A stretch of 64,000 bases of DNA from Hydrogenophaga pseudoflava (GTDB lineage: Bacteria > Pseudomonadota > Gammaproteobacteria > Burkholderiales > Burkholderiaceae_C): the NCBI RefSeq assembly GCF_031020795.1, contig NZ_JAVHJP010000006.1, positions 186,001 through 250,000 of the forward strand, read 5' to 3'. Both the position numbers and the translations under genes were made by a program. This document shows, piece after piece, positions 57,915 through 64,000 of the stretch (positions within the stretch are counted from its first letter, which is position 1; every line of letters starts with the position of its first letter). The notes under the pieces are model-generated. The model saw nothing but the letters and a program-made list of their open reading frames with translations, was not told the DNA's origin and searched no databases.

Positions 57915-57937
57915 AAAAAGGGGCTACAGGAGCCCCT
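57915..57937 (-). terminator. Terminator-like attenuator between rpsB and tsf
   Basis: AGGGGCT and AGCCCCT form a 7-bp stem around CCTGT (transcribed strand), followed by TTTTTC. It lies 21 bases after the rpsB stop and upstream of tsf. A partial terminator at this position would set the rpsB to tsf ratio, an arrangement also known in E. coli. Confidence 0.75.
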
Positions 57938-57958
57938 CGTTCGCACAGGCTGCGAGGC

Positions 57959-58711
57959 TCAGGCCGCCGCGTCTTCCTTGACTTCGACGAACTCGTCGGC
58001 GCCTTCAGAGACAGCCTTGACCACGTCGGTCACGGCATTGGCACGGCCTTCGAGAATGGCGTCGGCAATGCCACGGGCGTACAGAGCCACGGCACGAGCC
58101 GAGTCGTCGTTGCCAGGGATCACGTAATCAATGCCCACGGGCGAGTGGTTGGTGTCCACCACGCCGACCAGCGGAATGCCCAGCTTCTGGGCTTCGGACA
58201 CGGCGATCTTGTGGAAGCCCACATCGATGATGAAGATGGCATCCGGCAGCGCGGTCATGTCCTGGATGCCGCCAATGTCCTTCTCCAGCTTCTCCATCTC
58301 ACGGGCAAACATGAGCTGCTCTTTCTTGCTCATGCTGTCCAGACCGGCCTCTTTTTGAGCCTGCATGTCCTTCAGGCGCTTGATCGAGGTCTTGACCGTC
58401 TTGAAGTTGGTCAGCATGCCACCGAGCCAGCGCTGGTCCACGAAAGGCACGCCAGCGCGACGGGCTTCCTGGGCGACGATGTCGCGCGAGGTGCGCTTGG
58501 TGCCGACCATCAGGATGGTGCCGCGGTTGGCAGACAGCTGCCGCACGAACTTGGCGGCCTCTTCAAACATCGGCAACGTCTTTTCGAGGTTGACGATGTG
58601 AATCTTGTTGCGATGGCCGAAAATGAACGGAGCCATCTTGGGGTTCCAGAAGCGGGTTTGGTGACCGAAGTGGACACCGGCTTCCAGCATTTCGCGCATG
58701 GAGATCGACAT
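57959..58711 (-). CDS. rpsB: 30S ribosomal protein S2
   Basis: Small-subunit protein needed for S1 binding and start-site selection. The 250 residues include [70 protein letters not shown] and [20 protein letters not shown], then an acidic tail. First gene of the long rpsB-to-rnhB cluster, preceded by a TATAAT-containing promoter and a structured leader of about 150 bases. Confidence 0.98.
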   Translation of the reverse strand: MSISMREMLEAGVHFGHQTRFWNPKMAPFIFGHRNKIHIVNLEKTLPMFEEAAKFVRQLSANRGTILMVGTKRTSRDIVAQEARRAGVPFVDQRWLGGMLTNFKTVKTSIKRLKDMQAQKEAGLDSMSKKEQLMFAREMEKLEKDIGGIQDMTALPDAIFIIDVGFHKIAVSEAQKLGIPLVGVVDTNHSPVGIDYVIPGNDDSARAVALYARGIADAILEGRANAVTDVVKAVSEGADEFVEVKEDAAA

Positions 58712-58739
58712 GATGCATTCCAGAGGTTGGGTCTAAAAT

Positions 58740-58776
58740 CCAGCCCCGATTGCTTCGGGCTCGCCCTTCGAAGGGA
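58740..58776 (-). promoter_or_regulatory. Structured leader of rpsB
   Basis: Two adjacent hairpins lie 30-65 bases upstream of the rpsB start: the self-complementary CCCTTCGAAGGG (58764-58775) and CCCGA/TCGGG with extra flanking pairs (58745-58759). Ribosomal protein S2 represses its own operon through the leader in other proteobacteria; these hairpins are candidates for that binding site. Confidence 0.4.
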
Positions 58777-58870
58777 CCTTGAACCGCGGAGCAACACCTG
58801 GTTGGGCTGGTTTGGGATTTGCCTGACGCCAGCACCCCTCAAACGGACCACCAGCAGCAAAGCCCGACGA

Positions 58871-58876
58871 TTATAG
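58871..58876 (-). promoter_or_regulatory. Extended -10 promoter element of rpsB
   Basis: TATAAT on the minus strand, preceded by TGC as in an extended -10 element, about 160 bases upstream of rpsB. The -35 region has no clear consensus. The remaining bases up to 59009 should contain the divergent promoter of the oxidoreductase gene, which I could not identify. Confidence 0.6.
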
Positions 58877-59009
58877 CAGCACCACTTTTGGTGCACGGCC
58901 GCCTCCAGCCCTGCACCTGTCACACGCCTCGCCCCCGACCATCCATGACCTGTGCCGACCGATCCTGCCCGCCTTGCGCACGCCGCCACCACTTCCGCAG
59001 GAGCCGCGA

Positions 59010-60227
59010 TTGAAGCTGGCTGTGCTGGGCGCTGGTGTGACCGGGGTCACCACCGCCTTTGAACTGGTCCAGGACGGCCACGAGGTCACCGTTTTTGAGC
59101 GGCGCCAGACCCCCGCAGAGGAGGCCAGCTTTACTCCAGGCGGACTGCTGGCCCCGGAATGGGCCGCAGCCCGAGCCACTCTGGAATGGGAACAGTCGGG
59201 CAAGCGCCCACCATGGTGGGCGAAGCTGCTGGGGAAGCGCCGCCCGGTCGGATCCAACCCCGGCCCGGCGCTGCTCGCCATGGCCTGTCATTCGCTTGAA
59301 CGGCTTTCCGAACTGTCTGAACAGCTGATGCCGTCCCTGGGTGAACAGCAGGGATTGCTGGCCGTGTGGCGCGACCAGCCGGGACACCCGATCGCCGCCC
59401 GGTTGCACAGCCTCCTTGCGGACTATGGCTGCAAGGCCTACCTGACCGACGCCGAACAGGCCAGGCAGCTGGAAGTGGCACTGAATCCCGACACCGCGCT
59501 CGCAGGATCACTGGTCGTTCCTGAGGCCTGGTCCGCCAACTGCCGGCAGTTCGTGCTCCAACTCAAAGCCCATGCCCGACAGTCAGGCTGCCGCTTTCAT
59601 TTCGGCACCGAAGTTCTGGGCGTGGAGCAGATGCCAGACCAACGCGGCGTCCGCGTCCGTATCAATCAAAAGAACGCCCGCGCCGAGCAATTCGATGGAG
59701 TGGTCGTTTGCACTGGCCAGGCATCACCCGAACTGCTGAAAACATGCGGGCTGAACCTCCCGCTGGACATCCGGGTGGCCCATGCACTGTCCGGGTCCAT
59801 GCGCGAACCCCTGGACGCTCCGTCCGCCACGGTGCACGATCTTCAGCAGGGCATCACGATCGCCCGCAGCGGGCAGTGGGTTCGTGCGGTCGGCCCTGCC
59901 CTGGGCGTATCTCGTGGGCCCCGTGGTGAGGCCGCGTTCAAGCCGTTGTATGCCGCCCTCAGCGACTGGTTTCCCGGAGCACTCAGGACCGGCGCGTCAG
60001 GCGCCGTGCAGGAGTGGACCGGCACAGTAGCGACCACCCCCGATGTACTGCCATTGCTGGGCCCGACAAGCACTCCTGGGGTCTGGATCAACGTGGGACA
60101 CGGCATGCATGGCTGGCTGCTGGCCTGCGGCTGTGCCCGGGTGCTGGCGGACCAGGTGTCAGGCCGGCCACCAGCACTCGACACCGCCCCGTTCCACGCA
60201 CAGCGAAGCCTGCCACTCGTGGCTTGA
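59010..60227 (+). CDS. DadA-like FAD-dependent oxidoreductase
   Basis: Predicted D-amino-acid dehydrogenase or related FAD amine oxidase of the DAO family, 405 residues. The N-terminal dinucleotide-binding LAVLGAGVTGVTTAFELVQD is followed by the acidic VFERR, then FTPGGLLAPEWA, ANCRQFVLQLKAHARQSGC, FDGVVVCTGQASPELL and the C-terminal DVLPLLGPTSTPGVWINVGH with GMHGW, which closes over FAD. The TTG at 59010 has AGGAG at the right distance; an upstream TTG at 58974 does not. It is divergent from rpsB and followed by nnr after 23 bases. The substrate is unproven. Confidence 0.85.
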   Translation: MKLAVLGAGVTGVTTAFELVQDGHEVTVFERRQTPAEEASFTPGGLLAPEWAAARATLEWEQSGKRPPWWAKLLGKRRPVGSNPGPALLAMACHSLERLSELSEQLMPSLGEQQGLLAVWRDQPGHPIAARLHSLLADYGCKAYLTDAEQARQLEVALNPDTALAGSLVVPEAWSANCRQFVLQLKAHARQSGCRFHFGTEVLGVEQMPDQRGVRVRINQKNARAEQFDGVVVCTGQASPELLKTCGLNLPLDIRVAHALSGSMREPLDAPSATVHDLQQGITIARSGQWVRAVGPALGVSRGPRGEAAFKPLYAALSDWFPGALRTGASGAVQEWTGTVATTPDVLPLLGPTSTPGVWINVGHGMHGWLLACGCARVLADQVSGRPPALDTAPFHAQRSLPLVA

Positions 60228-60250
60228 CGGACCTGCCCAAGCCGACCACC

Positions 60251-61801
60251 ATGGGCCACGTGAGACGCATTGAAGCCTTCCGCAGCGAGCAGCTGCATGA
60301 CACCCATGCCACGGGCGTGCTGGAACGCTGCATGGCCGAATCCCTGCCCCCCCATGAACTGATGGCGCGCGCAGGGCGCAGCGTGGCCCACCTGTCCCTG
60401 GCCCTGGCCCCCCACGCCCGCCGCGTCTGGATCGCCTGCGGCCCAGGGAACAACGGAGGGGATGGCCTGGTGGCCGCTCGCCACCTGTTCCTGCGAGCCA
60501 AGGAGCATCCTGGCCGGCCAGAGGTCGTCATCACGCTCAGCGGCGACCCCAGCCGACTCCCCCCGGACGCCGCACATGCGCTGGCCCAGGCGCTGGAGGC
60601 CGGCGTGCCACTCGCGTCTTCGCCGCCGGAGGCATTCGACCTTGCGATCGATGCCCTTTTGGGCATCGGCACCACCCGCCCGCCCTCGGGCGAAATAGCC
60701 GCTCATCTGGATCACATGCACCGCTCCGGTGCCACAGTGTTGTGCGTGGATGTGCCCAGCGGCCTCCTGGCCGACACCGGCGAGTACCTGGGCCCTGCAG
60801 CGGCACTGCCCAACGGCGCTCGCCACACGCTTTCCCTGCTGACACTCAAGCCGGGCCTGTTCACTGCATCGGGAAGGGACCAGGCTGGAACCGTATGGCT
60901 CGACACCCTGGGCGCGGCAGACGCCAACAAACCTGAACCGGTTGCCATGCTGCACGGCGCCGCCGATGCCCGGACGGGCCGCGCGCACGCCGCACACAAG
61001 GGCAGCCAGGGAGACGTGGTGGTGATCGGCGGCCAAGGGCTCGCCACCACCGGGGCGGGCATGACAGGAGCGGCCATCCTCGCCGCGAGGGCGGCACTCC
61101 ACGCCGGCGCCGGTCGGGTCTATGTCGGGCTGCTCGCGGACGATGCTCAGGCGCCTTCCTGGGATCCCCAATGCCCTGAATTGATGTTCAGACGAACAGC
61201 CACCCTGCTCGCCGATGCAGCACTGCTGCGGCAGGCCGCGGTGGTGTGCGGCTGTGGCGGTGGGCAGACGGTGGCCGAGCATCTGCCCCACATCCTGTCG
61301 GCCTGCCCGTCTCTGGTCCTGGATGCGGACGCATTGAACGCCATCGCCCGCGATGACGCATTGCGCAGCCTGCTCACCCAGCGCCTCTCCCGTGCATGGA
61401 CCACCGTCGTCACGCCCCACCCGCTGGAAGCAGCTCGTCTGCTCTCGACCGACACCTCGTCGGTGATGAAGGACCGGCTCGGCGCAGCGCGCCAGATCAG
61501 CGAGGGACTGAACGTGATCGCCGTGCTCAAGGGATCGGGAACGGTGATCCATGCACCGGGGAGGCTCCCCCGCATCAACGCCAGCGGCAACCCCGCTCTC
61601 GCCACCGCAGGCACCGGCGATGTGCTCGCCGGCTGGATGGGTGCCGCCTTGGCCGTGGCATCCGGCCAGTCAGTGGCGCCGTTGGACGCGGTGCTCAGGG
61701 CTGTGTCGGGTCACGGACACCTTGCAGACCAGTGGGTGAAGCATCATGACAACACGCTCACGGCCGGGCGGCTGGCCGAGCGCATTCTCGGAACACACTG
61801 A
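60251..61801 (+). CDS. nnr: Bifunctional NAD(P)H-hydrate epimerase/dehydratase
   Basis: Repairs damaged NADH and NADPH hydrates. The 516 residues fuse an N-terminal YjeF epimerase domain (MARAGRSVAHLSL, IACGPGNNGGDGLVAARHL, IDALLGIGTTRPPSGEI) and a C-terminal ADP/ATP-dependent dehydratase of the ribokinase fold (VVVIGGQGLATTGAGMTGAA, VLDADALNAIA, VVTPHPLEAARLL, NPALATAGTGDVLAGWMGA). An in-frame TTG at 60224 overlaps the previous stop (TTGA) and could be an alternative start; the ATG at 60251 is preferred. Both lack a strong ribosome-binding site. Confidence 0.93.
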   Translation: MGHVRRIEAFRSEQLHDTHATGVLERCMAESLPPHELMARAGRSVAHLSLALAPHARRVWIACGPGNNGGDGLVAARHLFLRAKEHPGRPEVVITLSGDPSRLPPDAAHALAQALEAGVPLASSPPEAFDLAIDALLGIGTTRPPSGEIAAHLDHMHRSGATVLCVDVPSGLLADTGEYLGPAAALPNGARHTLSLLTLKPGLFTASGRDQAGTVWLDTLGAADANKPEPVAMLHGAADARTGRAHAAHKGSQGDVVVIGGQGLATTGAGMTGAAILAARAALHAGAGRVYVGLLADDAQAPSWDPQCPELMFRRTATLLADAALLRQAAVVCGCGGGQTVAEHLPHILSACPSLVLDADALNAIARDDALRSLLTQRLSRAWTTVVTPHPLEAARLLSTDTSSVMKDRLGAARQISEGLNVIAVLKGSGTVIHAPGRLPRINASGNPALATAGTGDVLAGWMGAALAVASGQSVAPLDAVLRAVSGHGHLADQWVKHHDNTLTAGRLAERILGTH

Positions 61802-61809
61802 ACCCCACG

Positions 61810-62364
61810 TCATCCCAGCAGGATCAAGCCGACCTGGAGCAGAACAATGAGCACCAGTACGGACAGATCCACACCGCCGACCCGCGGCACCACTCTCCGG
61901 ATGGGACGCAGCAGGGGCGAGCACAGCCGGTCCAATGTGCCCATCACCGACGCCCCGGGTTGCACCCAGGAAAGCACCGCGTACACGAGCAGCAGGAAGA
62001 TAAGCCCCTGAAGCAGGACGCGGACCAGCAGGTAAAAGGCCAAACCTGGAATTGCGATGACTGGAGCCATCACGCCCCCAAGCGACGGCGCCAGTGCCGC
62101 ACCGAGCAACAAACGCAGGCCGCCGTATGCAATGGCCAGCAGAACCGCCGCCAGCAGACTGCCCCAGTCGACCCGGCTCTGAGCCATGGAGCGTGGCAGG
62201 ATCTTTCGCACCGGACCGACCAGCCAGTGTGTCAGCGCCATGGCAAAGCGGCCAGGCTGCCCCGACATGTTGATGCGAAGGTGGTTCATCCAGGCGCGCA
62301 GAAGCGCGGCGCCCACTAGCAGAAAAAACACCGTCTCGAGCAGGAAAAAGAGAGCCGCAGCCAT
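61810..62364 (-). CDS. YggT family membrane protein
   Basis: 184-residue inner-membrane protein made of two YggT units. The first has AWMNHLRINMSGQPGRFAMA and WLVGPVRKILPRS, the second LLVYAVLSWVQPGASVMGTL and LLRPIRRVVPRVGGVDLSVL, each flanked by hydrophobic helices. Members are linked with osmotic-stress tolerance and cell-division or secretion phenotypes, but the function is not settled. The ATG at 62364 shares one base with the rnr stop (TGATG). It converges on nnr with 8 bases between. Confidence 0.88.
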   Translation of the reverse strand: MAAALFFLLETVFFLLVGAALLRAWMNHLRINMSGQPGRFAMALTHWLVGPVRKILPRSMAQSRVDWGSLLAAVLLAIAYGGLRLLLGAALAPSLGGVMAPVIAIPGLAFYLLVRVLLQGLIFLLLVYAVLSWVQPGASVMGTLDRLCSPLLRPIRRVVPRVGGVDLSVLVLIVLLQVGLILLG

Positions 62365-64000
62365 CAGCGACGCCCCTTGCGCGTCTTGCCCGCACCGCCC
62401 CGAGCGTTGCCCCTGGCCTCCTTGCGTCCGCCTCCCTTGGCAGACGCGCCCTTGCCAGGCGCCGAGGACGCGCGGGAGGATGCCTTGCCCTGGGCCCGTT
62501 CGTCGCGCTCGCGCGGGCGTCTGCCCTGATCCGGCTCACCCCCTCCGCCGGTTTTGTCGCGCATCGCGCGCAGCACCGCGTCGTCGTTACCGGACACAAG
62601 CCTGAAGTCGATGCGCCGCCCGTCCAGGTCGACCCGGCTCACCTGAACCTGCACCCGCGACCCTAGGGCGTAGCGAATGCCCGTGCGTTCTCCGCGCAGC
62701 TCCTGCCGCGCCTCGTCAAAACGGAAGTACTCGCCACCCAGTTCGGTGATGTGCACCAGGCCTTCCACATACATCGCATCGAGCGTGACAAACAGACCGA
62801 AGCTGGTCACCGAGGTCACGACCCCACTGAACTCCTCGCCCAGGTGCTCGCGCATGTATTTGCACTTGAGCCAAGCCTCCACATCGCGACTGGCTTCGTC
62901 GGCACGGCGCTCGTTGGCGCTGCAATGCAGGCCGGCCGCCTGCCACGCAAGCAGATCGGCCGAGGGCTTCTTTGCCGTTTCTCCGGCCACGGGCGGACGA
63001 GCCCGGCTGGCCAGTCGCTTGCTCAGCTTGGCGTGCGCCTCCCCAGGTGTCGGCAAGGCCGGCAACTGGTACTTCTGTTTGGTCAGAATGGCCTTGATGA
63101 CCCGATGGACCAGCAGATCCGGGTAACGGCGGATCGGGCTGGTGAAGTGGGTGTAGGCATCAAACGCGAGGCCGAAGTGCCCCTGGTTCATGGGCGTGTA
63201 GATGGCCTGCGACATGGAGCGCAGCAGCATGGTGTGGATCTGCTGGGCCTCGGGCCGGTCCTTGGTCGCCTCGGCAATCTGCTGGAACTCGGACGGATGA
63301 GGGTTGTCGCTGATGGACTGCGGCACCCCCATGGCCTTGAGGTAGTTGCGCAAGGTCTCCTGCTTCTCCGGCGTAGGTCCCTCGTGCACACGGAACAGGC
63401 CGGCATGTTTGCTCTGGCCGATGAAGTCGGCAGAGCACACATTCGCCGCGAGCATGGCCTCTTCGATGAGCCTGTGGGCATCGTTGCGCGTGCGCGGCAC
63501 GATCTTTTCGATACGGCCGGACTCGTCGCACACGATCTGGGTTTCCACCGTTTCAAAATCGACGGCCCCGCGCTTGTTCCGAGCCGCGACCAGCGCACGG
63601 TAGACATCGTGCAGGTTCAGCAGGTGAGGAACCAGCGCCTTCCGGTTCTGCGCCTCGGGGCCCCGCGTGTTCTGCAGAATCGCAGCCACCTCCGTGTAGG
63701 TGAAACGCGCGTGGCTGTGCATCACCGCCGGGTAAAACTGGTAGGCGTGCACTTCTCCCTTGGCATTGACCAGCATGTCGCAGACCATGCACAGGCGATC
63801 CACATCGGGGTTCAGCGAGCACAGCCCGTTGGAGAGCTTTTCCGGCAGCATCGGAATGACCCGCCGAGGGAAATACACGGACGTGGCCCGGTCGTACGCA
63901 TCCACGTCGATCGGCGCACCGGTCTTCACGTAATGGCTGACATCGGCAATGGCCACCAGCAGACGCCAGCCCTTGCCACGCCCCACCCTGGCCGGTTCAC
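62364..64000 (-). CDS. rnr: Ribonuclease R (5' end beyond window)
   Basis: Processive 3'-to-5' exoribonuclease of the RNB family that degrades structured RNA. The frame is open to the window end, so the N-terminal cold-shock domains are missing; about 545 codons are present. Visible are the RNB catalytic region (LLVAIADVSHYVKTGAPID, YFPRRVIPMLPEKLSNGLCS, LCMVCDMLV with metal-binding Asp), THFTSPIRRYPDLLVHRVI, the S1 domain (GEEFSGVVTSVTSFGLFVTL), and a Lys/Arg/Gly-rich tail typical of RNase R. Overlaps yggT by one base. Confidence 0.95.
   Translation of the reverse strand, partial: EPARVGRGKGWRLLVAIADVSHYVKTGAPIDVDAYDRATSVYFPRRVIPMLPEKLSNGLCSLNPDVDRLCMVCDMLVNAKGEVHAYQFYPAVMHSHARFTYTEVAAILQNTRGPEAQNRKALVPHLLNLHDVYRALVAARNKRGAVDFETVETQIVCDESGRIEKIVPRTRNDAHRLIEEAMLAANVCSADFIGQSKHAGLFRVHEGPTPEKQETLRNYLKAMGVPQSISDNPHPSEFQQIAEATKDRPEAQQIHTMLLRSMSQAIYTPMNQGHFGLAFDAYTHFTSPIRRYPDLLVHRVIKAILTKQKYQLPALPTPGEAHAKLSKRLASRARPPVAGETAKKPSADLLAWQAAGLHCSANERRADEASRDVEAWLKCKYMREHLGEEFSGVVTSVTSFGLFVTLDAMYVEGLVHITELGGEYFRFDEARQELRGERTGIRYALGSRVQVQVSRVDLDGRRIDFRLVSGNDDAVLRAMRDKTGGGGEPDQGRRPRERDERAQGKASSRASSAPGKGASAKGGGRKEARGNARGGAGKTRKGRR

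Overview
The window is one contiguous piece of a GC-rich betaproteobacterial chromosome, almost certainly order Burkholderiales and most likely family Comamonadaceae. The evidence is the betaproteobacterial pyruvate dehydrogenase set, in which E3 carries its own lipoyl domain, the complete rpsB-to-rnhB envelope cluster, and a GC-rich intergenic hairpin repeat beside carB that resembles one I recall from Comamonadaceae genomes. The genus cannot be told from the sequence. I see no rRNA, tRNA, insertion sequence, prophage or CRISPR array. The content is mostly core genome.

Layout. 1-2746 (minus): RNA pseudouridine synthases rluB (cut by the window edge) and rluD around scpB. 2806-4461 (plus): bamD and a PP2C phosphatase. 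4489-11327 (minus): the 2-oxoglutarate dehydrogenase operon odhA-odhB-lpdA followed by zapE. 11574-15554 (minus): an ArsR regulator, propionyl-CoA synthetase prpE, an isochorismatase-like hydrolase and a TetR regulator with conspicuous palindromic operators. 15826-17342: an NlpC/P60 peptidase and a 2-oxoglutarate/Fe(II) oxygenase. 17648-24098 (minus): a compact accessory operon of flippase, RgpF-type glycosyltransferase, apiosidase-like glycosidase and a three-PAS histidine kinase, the last three joined by 4-base GTGA overlaps. 24413-30634 (minus): aceE-aceF-lpdA. 30838-34943 (plus): a two-component pair divergent from aceE, then folD.

34954-44313 (minus): a polytopic membrane protein, a DUF4149 protein, greA with a terminator-like leader, a composite pseudogene (AraC regulator fused to an alpha/beta hydrolase remnant), the intergenic repeat, carB, an unrecognised 120-residue ORF, carA and a SpoU-family RNA methyltransferase. 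44310-58711 (minus): rnhB-lpxB-lpxA-fabZ-lpxD-skp-bamA-rseP-dxr-cdsA-uppS-frr-pyrH-tsf-rpsB, linking translation factors, isoprenoid and phospholipid precursors, lipid A synthesis and outer-membrane assembly. 59010-64000: a DadA-like oxidoreductase and nnr on plus, then yggT and the 3' part of rnr on minus.

The most interesting points are: the polysaccharide/glycosidase/kinase operon; an intrinsic terminator placed between the only plausible greA promoter and the greA start, resembling the Escherichia coli GraL arrangement; related TTCA-N6-TGAA palindromes upstream of tetR (two tandem copies) and of prpE; an ArsR repressor with three cysteines and its own palindrome; the two-component system divergent from aceE; the carA-carB intervening ORF; and the double-remnant pseudogene. 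Starts were adjusted by hand where an open frame ran into a neighbouring gene; several genes use GTG or TTG.
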